This document shows, piece by piece, positions 1 through 5,238 of a stretch of DNA of 8,152 bases. The notes under the pieces are model-generated. The model had not been told where the DNA came from. It was given only the letters and a program-made list of their open reading frames with translations, and made no database searches. Position 1 is the stretch's first letter, and each line of letters opens with the position of its first letter. Made by a program: the position numbers and the translations under genes. This stretch comes from HB2-32-21 sp003448675 (lineage in GTDB: Bacteria > Pseudomonadota > Gammaproteobacteria > Pseudomonadales > Porticoccaceae), in assembly GCA_041584755.1 (NCBI GenBank), contig JBFHDK010000099.1:1-8152 (forward strand). The letters run 5' to 3'.

Positions 1-28
1 CATGCTTATGCAATGGTTTTGTAACACT

Positions 29-34
29 TACAAT
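29..34 (+). promoter_or_regulatory. Possible -10 box (TACAAT) for the CinA/nucleotidyltransferase gene
   Basis: TACAAT matches the sigma-70 -10 consensus at five of six positions and lies 19 nt before the ATG at 54 and 43 nt before the alternative GTG at 78. No good -35 box is seen at the expected distance, and the window begins too close upstream to judge. If used, transcription would start near 41, which leaves room for a ribosome binding site only for the GTG start. Confidence 0.2.
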
Positions 35-53
35 ACTGGTTTGATGGCGTTAA

Positions 54-1196
54 ATGCTCGCGCAGGATGATAACCAGGTGAAACGTTTACAAAGCATCGT
101 TGGTGAAATTCATGATTCCCCGTTTATGGGGGTTATCTGTGTCGCGGGGGGCGGCAGCGAAGCGCTGGCACAATTGTTGACCGTGGCCGGGGCCTCGAGA
201 ACGGTGATAGAAGCCCTGGTGCCCTATCACCCCAGCGCATTGGCGGACTTCCTGGGCGGCCAGCCGGACCAGGCATGTAGTGCCAAAACCGCGCGCGCCA
301 TGGCCATGACCGCGTTTCAGCGGGCTATGAGGCTGGAGCCCGATGTCGAGCCTGGTCGATTGTTGGGGGTGGGCGCAACCGCCGCGCTGGCCACTGATCG
401 GCAGCGACGGGGTGATAACAAGGTGTTTGTTTGCGTTCAATCCCTGAGCGCAACCCGCGAGGCGGCGCTGGTGCTTAACGAGACCCGTACACGTGGCGAG
501 GAGGAAGCGCTGGCCGCGCGGCTGGTTATCGATTTGTTGGCTGAAGCCTGTGGCCTGCCGGTGGACCTGGCCTGGCAGCAAAGTAAAGTTGATGGGTTTA
601 GTGAACACGCTACGCCAGGACTACCCGCCTGGCAGGGATTGTTTACTGGTGAGCGTCGTTCCACCCATGACCAGGCAGCCGGGCCAGAGGTGTTGTTCCC
701 CGGTGCTTTTAATCCCATGCATGATGGTCACCGAACCATGGCTCGCCTGGCCGAGACTATATTAGGCAAGCCGGTCACCCTGGAAATATCGGCATTTAAC
801 GTGGATAAACCGCCGCTGGACTATTTTGACATGGCGCAGCGTCAGGCTGCTATCGGCGCCGAATATCCACTGGTCTTTACTCGCGCGCCCACCTTTTTGG
901 AAAAATCCGCGTTGTTCCCCGGCGCTACCTTTGTTATCGGCGTGGACACGGTGAAACGCATCGCCGAGCCCCGGTACTACGGCGACGATATGTCCGCTTG
1001 TATCGCCGCCATCGAAACCATTGCGGAGCGTGGCAATGATTTCCTGGTGTTTGGCCGTCAGCAGGATGAAAGCTTTGAAACCCTGGCGGACGTCGCCTTG
1101 CCGAAGGCTCTGGCAGTCATTTGTCATGGCGTGGAGGAAGAGATGTTCCGCCATGACATATCCTCCAGCGAGCTTCGAGGTAAGACCGATTCCTAG
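54..1196 (+). CDS. CinA/PncC-like domain fused to HxGH nucleotidyltransferase domain (pyridine-nucleotide-type, function unproven)
   Basis: A 380-residue two-domain protein. Residues ~10-170 resemble the CinA C-terminal (NMN deamidase-like) fold: a glycine-rich AGGGSEAL segment, a following VPYHPSAL segment and GVGATAALAT near residue 105. Residues ~210-380 are a nucleotidyltransferase of the NadD/cytidylyltransferase superfamily. They carry the nucleotide-binding GAFNPMHDGH (217-226, HxGH = 223-226), a VIGVDT segment, and the C-terminal ISSSELR (369-375), matching the ISSTxxR motif of that superfamily. This domain order is known in bacterial and plant proteins of unclear function. By inference it acts on a pyridine nucleotide or similar metabolite in the cytosol; no signal peptide is visible. 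The usual CinA/PncC Ser/Thr motif (ES-x-TGG) is not recognisable, so deamidase activity is doubtful. The ATG at 54 directly follows an in-frame TAA (51-53). An in-frame GTG at 78 has AGGA at 64-67 upstream and may be the true start. Confidence 0.75.
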   Translation: MLAQDDNQVKRLQSIVGEIHDSPFMGVICVAGGGSEALAQLLTVAGASRTVIEALVPYHPSALADFLGGQPDQACSAKTARAMAMTAFQRAMRLEPDVEPGRLLGVGATAALATDRQRRGDNKVFVCVQSLSATREAALVLNETRTRGEEEALAARLVIDLLAEACGLPVDLAWQQSKVDGFSEHATPGLPAWQGLFTGERRSTHDQAAGPEVLFPGAFNPMHDGHRTMARLAETILGKPVTLEISAFNVDKPPLDYFDMAQRQAAIGAEYPLVFTRAPTFLEKSALFPGATFVIGVDTVKRIAEPRYYGDDMSACIAAIETIAERGNDFLVFGRQQDESFETLADVALPKALAVICHGVEEEMFRHDISSSELRGKTDS

Positions 1197-1217
1197 GGTG
1201 CTATCCAGCACTTTAGG
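1192..1217 (+). terminator. Hairpin overlapping the stop codon, possible weak terminator
   Basis: Positions 1192-1202 pair with 1207-1217 to give an 11-bp stem with two G-U pairs and a 4-nt ATCC loop. The TAG stop codon (1194-1196) lies inside the left arm. Only a short T-rich stretch (TTCTT) follows, so termination would be weak. It could instead protect the 3' end of the mRNA. Confidence 0.4.
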
Positions 1218-1234
1218 TTCTTCCGCCGATACAC

Positions 1235-1263
1235 TTTTAACCGCTAGTCTGGCTGGGTATACT
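1235..1263 (+). promoter_or_regulatory. Candidate sigma-70 promoter upstream of BVMO copy 1
   Basis: TATACT at 1258-1263 is a good -10 match. TTTTAA at 1235-1240 is a poor -35 match, but the spacing is the ideal 17 bp. A start near 1270 would give a leader of about 135 nt that contains the hairpin at 1321-1351. This rests on sequence match alone. Confidence 0.25.
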
Positions 1264-1320
1264 CCGGCGCCTTCTCGGTGGATAAGTCCCGAACTGAAGG
1301 GGCATTCGAGAGTTTATAAC

Positions 1321-1351
1321 CCGGGGTCCCTTGTGGCCGCGGGATTCCCGG
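1321..1351 (+). promoter_or_regulatory. GC-rich hairpin in the presumed leader of BVMO copy 1
   Basis: CCGGG at 1321-1325 pairs with CCCGG at 1347-1351, and TCCC at 1327-1330 pairs with GGGA at 1341-1344. A small internal loop (1326 against 1345-1346) and a 10-nt apical loop complete it. No T tract follows, so it is not a standard terminator. It could be a leader structure or a protein-binding site; its function is unknown. Confidence 0.35.
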
Positions 1352-1381
1352 ATCCAATGTCGGATCTTAATTCACTAATTA
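1351..1381. promoter_or_regulatory. Two adjacent inverted repeats before BVMO copy 1, candidate operator
   Basis: GATCC (1351-1355) and GGATC (1362-1366) form a perfect 5-bp inverted repeat with a 6-bp spacer. TAATT (1368-1372) and AATTA (1377-1381) form another with a 4-bp spacer. Both lie just upstream of the GAGGA ribosome binding site at 1394-1398. Repeats this short can arise by chance, so operator function is only a guess. Confidence 0.2.
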
Positions 1382-1404
1382 TTGGTCAGTAATGAGGAAG
1401 TTCT

Positions 1405-3018
1405 ATGTCTGAAAAATATGATGCCATCATCATAGGCGCCGGTGTGTCCGGTATGTACCAGCTCTACAAGCTGCGTGAGCAGGGTATGTCGGTCAAGGTT
1501 TTTGAGGCGGGCTCAGGTGTTGGCGGTACGTGGTACTGGAACAAGTACCCCGGTTGCCGTTTTGACTCAGAGAGTGAAACCTACGCGTACTCCTGGTCGA
1601 AGGAAGTCATGAATGAGTGGACCTGGACCGAACACTTTGCACCTCAGCCAGAGACGGAAAAATACCTGAATTTTGTCGCTGATAAGTTCAATCTGCGCGA
1701 CGATATTCAATTCAATAGTCGCGTCAGTAAGGCCACCTGGAATGAAGCCGATAAGCAGTGGGATATCGAACTGGAAGACGGCAGCGGTGCCAGCGCAACC
1801 TTCCTGGTATCCGCAACCGGCCCGCTGTCAGCTTTCCAGTTGCCGAAAATCGACGGCATCGAGAGCTTCGAAGGTCAGTGGACTCACACGGCCCGCTATC
1901 CGAAGGAAGGCCTGGGCAATAACAACGATTTCTCAGGCTTGCGTGTTGGCGTCATTGGTACCGGCGCTACCGGTGTTCAGTTTATCCAGGAAGCGGCGAA
2001 AACCGCCAAGGACCTCTACGTTTTTCAACTGGCCCCCGAGTGGTGTGCGCCTTTGAAAAACAGCCCCATTACGCCGGAAGAAATGGACCAGATTCGCGCT
2101 GAATATGATGATATTTTTAGTGAGTGCAAGGAAACCTTCGGCGCTTTCCGACACAAGTTTGATGAGCGCTCCATCTATGATGTGAGTGAGCAGGAGCGTG
2201 AAGAGCGCTTCGAATACCTCTACGATCAGCCGGGGTTTGGCATTTGGCTGGGCAACTTCCCCGAGATTATGAGCGATCTCAAAGCCAATAAAATGATCAG
2301 CGATTTTATTGCCAAGAAAATTCGCCAGCGGGTTAATGATCCAGAAGTGGCCGAAAAACTGATCCCCAAAAACCACGGCTTCGGTACTCGTCGGGTGCCC
2401 ATGGAAACCAAATACTTCGAGTGCTATAACCAGGACAATGTCCATCTGGTGTCACTGCCGGAAACACCTATCGAGCGTGTTACACCCAAGGGTGTGCAGT
2501 GCAGTGATCAGGAATATGAGCTGGACATCATCGTCTACGCCACCGGCTTTGAAGGTGTTATGGGGGCGCTGAATCGCATCGACATCACTGGCAAGGGTGG
2601 CCAGAAACTGAAAGAGAAGTGGGTGGATGGTCCTCGCACCATGCTGGGTCTGCAAATTAACGGGTTCCCCAACCTGTTGACCCTGGTAGGCCCTCACAAT
2701 GGCGCTACTTTCTGTAACATCCCGCGTTGCGCCGAGCAGAACGTTGAGTGGGTGTCAGACCTGCTGGGTTACATGCGTGATAAGGGCCTGACCACCATTG
2801 AGCCGACGACCGAAGCGGAAGATGGCTGGACCGAGCATGTCAATGAAACTGTCGAACATACCTTGTTCCCGACGGCGGATTCCTGGTTTATGGGTGTCAA
2901 CCCAAATAATCCCGATAAAAAGCGCACCTTTATGCTCTATGCCGGTGGCCAGCAGAACTATCGTGCCAAATGCGATGAAGCAGCGGCGAACGATTATGAG
3001 GGCTTTGTGATGAGCTGA
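1405..3018 (+). CDS. Type I Baeyer-Villiger monooxygenase, copy 1 (divergent NADPH site)
   Basis: A 537-residue cytosolic FAD-dependent monooxygenase, expected to insert one oxygen from O2 into a ketone to give an ester or lactone using NAD(P)H. Order of motifs: FAD Rossmann GAGVSG (11-16); GGxWxxxxYPGxxxD (40-54), whose D54 matches active-site D66 of phenylacetone monooxygenase (PAMO); fingerprint FxGxxxHxxxYP (155-166); NADP Rossmann GTGATG (185-190); catalytic Arg R330 in GTRR; ATG motif (379-381); W494, matching PAMO W501. Length and similarity along the whole chain fit the PAMO/steroid monooxygenase branch. Odd points: Y165 replaces the fingerprint Trp, and L209 stands where PAMO has the NADPH-binding R217. 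The pocket position equivalent to PAMO L443 is F436. The start has a clear GAGGA (1394-1398) 6 nt upstream. First of three paralogues, closest to copy 2, with its own terminator. The substrate is unknown. Confidence 0.93.
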   Translation: MSEKYDAIIIGAGVSGMYQLYKLREQGMSVKVFEAGSGVGGTWYWNKYPGCRFDSESETYAYSWSKEVMNEWTWTEHFAPQPETEKYLNFVADKFNLRDDIQFNSRVSKATWNEADKQWDIELEDGSGASATFLVSATGPLSAFQLPKIDGIESFEGQWTHTARYPKEGLGNNNDFSGLRVGVIGTGATGVQFIQEAAKTAKDLYVFQLAPEWCAPLKNSPITPEEMDQIRAEYDDIFSECKETFGAFRHKFDERSIYDVSEQEREERFEYLYDQPGFGIWLGNFPEIMSDLKANKMISDFIAKKIRQRVNDPEVAEKLIPKNHGFGTRRVPMETKYFECYNQDNVHLVSLPETPIERVTPKGVQCSDQEYELDIIVYATGFEGVMGALNRIDITGKGGQKLKEKWVDGPRTMLGLQINGFPNLLTLVGPHNGATFCNIPRCAEQNVEWVSDLLGYMRDKGLTTIEPTTEAEDGWTEHVNETVEHTLFPTADSWFMGVNPNNPDKKRTFMLYAGGQQNYRAKCDEAAANDYEGFVMS

Positions 3019-3030
3019 TGTTTTGGTCTA

Positions 3031-3061
3031 TCGTCTTTTGTCACTGCGACAAATAAGACGA
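3031..3061 (+). other. Imperfect hairpin just after BVMO copy 1
   Basis: Positions 3031-3042 pair with 3048-3061, with a 2-nt bulge (3053-3054) in the right arm and a 5-nt loop. It lies 12 nt after the stop codon and about 18 nt before the true terminator. It lacks a T tract, so it may stabilise the mRNA 3' end rather than terminate transcription. Confidence 0.4.
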
Positions 3062-3075
3062 CGGTCGAAATGTTA

Positions 3076-3105
3076 AAAAGAGCTGCCATTGGCAGCTCTT
3101 TTTTT
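3076..3105 (+). terminator. Intrinsic terminator of BVMO copy 1
   Basis: A perfect 9-bp stem (3079-3087 with 3091-3099) with a 3-nt ATT loop ends in a run of T from 3099 to 3105. A matching run of A at 3075-3079 extends the pairing, so it may also work for minus-strand transcripts. It starts about 60 nt after the copy 1 stop and closely resembles the terminator of copy 2. Confidence 0.9.
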
Positions 3106-3231
3106 ATACCCAGCATGGAGCTATGCAACAAGCAAGGGCCTTGCTCTGGGGGCGAGAGTTGAGTCATATCAATGGTGGCAGCGCTTGGAGCTGTTATGGT
3201 GCTTTGCGCCGGTTTGCCCTGGGGGTGTGTC

Positions 3232-3244
3232 AAGGCACTGCCTT
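3232..3244. promoter_or_regulatory. 13-bp dyad, candidate regulator binding site
   Basis: AAGGCA (3232-3237) and TGCCTT (3239-3244) form a perfect inverted repeat around one central C, about 170 nt before the start of copy 2. This symmetry suits a dimeric repressor or activator. No regulator gene is in the window and no second copy was noticed, so the role is unproven. Confidence 0.25.
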
Positions 3245-3366
3245 TTTCAGGTGGTGTGTTGTCGATAGGATGCGCCAGCGGTTGAGCGCGTTGAATCAGC
3301 CATGGCCAGCGGAACTCAAATGGCGGCTTACACGTAAACTTTATTGCCGTCGGGCGATGAGGTGGC

Positions 3367-3397
3367 CTGTCAAGCTGCTCTGAACTGTACCTGACAG
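3367..3397 (+). promoter_or_regulatory. Inverted repeat CTGTCA-N19-TGACAG before BVMO copy 2
   Basis: Perfect 6-bp arms at 3367-3372 and 3392-3397 are separated by 19 nt and end 8 nt before the GAGGA ribosome binding site (3406-3410). They could form a hairpin in the mRNA leader next to the translation start, or be two half-sites of an operator. Chance cannot be excluded. Confidence 0.3.
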
Positions 3398-3416
3398 AAA
3401 TTAGTGAGGAATCAAT

Positions 3417-5033
3417 ATGTCGAATCAATATGACGCAATCATCATTGGCGCTGGTATTTCGGGTATGTACCAACTGCATAAGCTTCGTGAGCTTGGGCTT
3501 TCGGTGCGCGTCTACGAGACCGGGGACGGAGTGGGTGGTACCTGGTACTGGAACAAATACCCCGGTTGTCGTTTCGATTCCGAGAGTTATACCTATGGCT
3601 ATTCCTGGTCCGACGAAGTGTTACAGGAGTGGAACTGGAGCGAGCGTTTCGCCCCCCAGCCCGAGACTGAGCGTTATTTGAATTTCGTTGCCGATAAGTT
3701 TGAATTCCGCAAAGACATCCAGTTTAACAGCCGGGTGGTGAGGGCCACCTACGACGAAGCCAAAAGCGAGTGGGAAATTGAACTCGAAGACGGCGGCACC
3801 GCCCGCGCCGAGTTTTTGATTTCAGCCACCGGACCGCTGAATGCATACACGCTACCCCGGATTCCGGGCATCGACAGCTTTAAGGGCGAGTGGGCCCATA
3901 CCGCACGCTACCCCAAAGAAGGTTTCGGTGGCCGTGGCAACGATTTCAGTGGCAAGCGCGTGGGTGTGATCGGCACCGGCGCCACTGGTGTACAGGTGAT
4001 CCAGGAAGTGGCTAAAACCGCCGACCAGCTCTACGTTTTTCAACTCGCGCCCGAGTGGTGCGCGCCCCTGAAAAATGGCCCCCTCGACCAGGCGGAAATG
4101 GACGACATCAAGGCCAATTACACAAAGATTTTCGCTGAGTGCAATGAAACTTTTGGGGCTTTTCACCACAAGTTCGACGAGCGTTCGGCACTGGAAGTTT
4201 CCGCCGAAGAGCGCGAAGCGTTTTTTGAGAAAAAATACGATGAACCGGGTTTCGGTATCTGGTTGGCCAACTTCCGCGACATTATGACCGACCGGGCCGC
4301 CAATGATTTGATTACCGAGTTTATCGCCAAGAAAATCCGCCAGCGTGTTAAAGACCCCAAAACCGCTGAGGCCCTGATTCCTAAGGATCACGGTTTTGGC
4401 ACCCGTCGGGTACCGATGGAGACCAAGTACTTTGAATGTTACAACCAGGACAATGTGACTCTCGTCAATCTGAAGGAAACACCCATCGAGGAAATCGTAC
4501 CCGAGGGTGTTAAGTGCAGCGATCAGACCTATGATCTCGATATCATCATTTACGCCACGGGTTTCGACGCGGTGACCGGTTCGCTGAAGCGTATCGACGT
4601 GACCGGAAAAGGTGGTCAGAAACTGGTCGATAAATGGGCCAACGGCCCGCGCACCCTGCTCGGCATGCAGACAGTAGGTTTCCCAAACCTGTTTACCTTG
4701 GTGGGCCCCCACAATGGCGCGACTTTCTGCAACATTCCCCGGTGTATCGAACAGAATGTCGAGTGGGTTACTGATCTCATCGCGCATATGAAGGACAAGG
4801 GGCTGCATCAGGTCGAGCCGACCCTTGAGGCCGAAGACGCCTGGACCCAGCACGTCGACGAGACAGCGGAACGGACCCTGTTTCCGAGCGCCGATTCCTG
4901 GTTCATGGGGGTCAATCTAAACGACCCCACCAAAAAGCGGACGTTTATGCTCTATGCTGGTGGGCAGATGGACTACAAAGCCCGAGCCAATGAAATTGCG
5001 GAAAAAGGTTATGAAGGTTTTGCCATGTCTTGA
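3417..5033 (+). CDS. Type I Baeyer-Villiger monooxygenase, copy 2 (divergent NADPH site)
   Basis: A 538-residue paralogue, nearly colinear with copy 1; the only length change I find is one extra residue near 171-174. It has GAGISG (11-16), GGxWxxxxYPGxxxD with D54, fingerprint FxGxxxHxxxYP (155-166, Y165), GTGATG (186-191), catalytic Arg R331, ATG before Phe in YATGF, and W495. Like copy 1 it has Leu (L210) at the NADPH-binding Arg position of PAMO, and Phe (F437) at the pocket position equivalent to L443. It also shares with copy 1 the HKFDERS segment that copy 3 lacks, so 1 and 2 are sister copies. GAGGA at 3406-3410, 6 nt before ATG, fixes the start. It has its own intrinsic terminator and a 398-bp gap upstream, which suggests independent transcription. 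Ketone oxygenation is inferred from the family; the substrate is unknown. Confidence 0.93.
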   Translation: MSNQYDAIIIGAGISGMYQLHKLRELGLSVRVYETGDGVGGTWYWNKYPGCRFDSESYTYGYSWSDEVLQEWNWSERFAPQPETERYLNFVADKFEFRKDIQFNSRVVRATYDEAKSEWEIELEDGGTARAEFLISATGPLNAYTLPRIPGIDSFKGEWAHTARYPKEGFGGRGNDFSGKRVGVIGTGATGVQVIQEVAKTADQLYVFQLAPEWCAPLKNGPLDQAEMDDIKANYTKIFAECNETFGAFHHKFDERSALEVSAEEREAFFEKKYDEPGFGIWLANFRDIMTDRAANDLITEFIAKKIRQRVKDPKTAEALIPKDHGFGTRRVPMETKYFECYNQDNVTLVNLKETPIEEIVPEGVKCSDQTYDLDIIIYATGFDAVTGSLKRIDVTGKGGQKLVDKWANGPRTLLGMQTVGFPNLFTLVGPHNGATFCNIPRCIEQNVEWVTDLIAHMKDKGLHQVEPTLEAEDAWTQHVDETAERTLFPSADSWFMGVNLNDPTKKRTFMLYAGGQMDYKARANEIAEKGYEGFAMS

Positions 5034-5043
5034 TTTAAGTTGT

Positions 5044-5062
5044 GGCTAGCTGGTGTATAGCC
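5044..5062 (+). other. Small hairpin after BVMO copy 2
   Basis: GGCTA (5044-5048) pairs with TAGCC (5058-5062) around a 9-nt loop, 10 nt after the stop. It sits where copy 1 has a longer post-stop hairpin, but the sequences differ. The stem is weak and may have no function. Confidence 0.2.
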
Positions 5063-5084
5063 GCTACCTGGTATACCCCAAGCT

Positions 5085-5115
5085 AAAAAAGGCTGCCACC
5101 GGCGGCCTTTTTTTT
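5085..5115 (+). terminator. Intrinsic terminator of BVMO copy 2
   Basis: Stem 5091-5097 with 5101-5107 (7 bp, one G-U), 3-nt ACC loop, then eight T at 5108-5115 and six A before the stem (5085-5090). It lies 57 nt after the stop, almost the same distance as for copy 1, and shares the CTGCC-A-Y-Y-GGC core with that terminator. Confidence 0.9.
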
Positions 5116-5118
5116 GTC

Positions 5119-5124
5119 TATAAT
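5119..5124 (+). promoter_or_regulatory. Perfect TATAAT hexamer just after terminator 2
   Basis: TATAAT is an exact -10 consensus 115 nt before the start of copy 3. The expected -35 position falls in the terminator hairpin and has no match. A TG pair lies 2 nt upstream, one base off the extended -10 arrangement. It could be part of the copy 3 promoter, but support is weak. Confidence 0.2.
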
Positions 5125-5159
5125 CCAAGGATTCTGCGAGTTCAAATTGATGGCAAGAG

Positions 5160-5175
5160 GACTGTCCCATCAGTC
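5160..5175. promoter_or_regulatory. Inverted repeat GACTG-N6-CAGTC before BVMO copy 3
   Basis: Perfect 5-bp arms (5160-5164 and 5171-5175) with a 6-bp spacer, 63 nt before the start of copy 3. The geometry matches the repeat at 1351-1366 before copy 1, but the sequence differs. It is a candidate operator or a chance dyad. Confidence 0.2.
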
Positions 5176-5238
5176 TGGCCATCTGTTTTGCTTCCATTCT
5201 GATATTAATCAATAACAATTTTTCCAGGGGAGAGAATT

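Larger units (their letters stand above)
3106..3416. other. Intergenic region between terminator 1 and BVMO copy 2
   Basis: These 311 bases hold no convincing gene. The only open frame (3123-3383, 86 codons) has no ribosome binding site and its translation, rich in Trp, Arg and Cys, resembles no family I recognise. The region contains a 13-bp dyad at 3232-3244, an inverted repeat at 3367-3397 and the GAGGA ribosome binding site of copy 2 at 3406-3410. I could not place a convincing promoter. Confidence 0.6.

Noticed and set aside
2..70. Open frame from the left edge ending in TGA at 68-70, possibly the tail of an upstream gene
   Set aside because: Only 22 codons are visible and nothing in them is recognisable, so a coding call cannot be supported.
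1021..1392. 123-codon plus-strand frame overlapping the end of the first gene and the following gap
   Set aside because: Most of it runs in another frame of the nucleotidyltransferase gene. Its tail in the gap has no domain, and it ends just before the BVMO ribosome binding site.
3175..3190. TGGCA followed by TTGG, resembling a sigma-54 promoter before copy 2
   Set aside because: The two elements are about 2 bp too close for the -24/-12 spacing and the second lacks the GC of TTGC.
3123..3383. 86-codon open frame in the gap between copies 1 and 2
   Set aside because: There is no ribosome binding site and no recognisable domain, and the translation is a Trp/Arg/Cys-rich mix typical of non-coding DNA. 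It starts 18 nt after a strong terminator, but nothing else supports a gene.
3852..4853. Long antisense open frame of 333 codons opposite BVMO copy 2
   Set aside because: It lies fully inside a well-supported BVMO gene, and its translation mirrors that gene's conserved segments. It has no family motif. Similar antisense frames lie opposite copy 3 (5638-6585) and copy 1 (1933-2445), as expected from shared codon bias.
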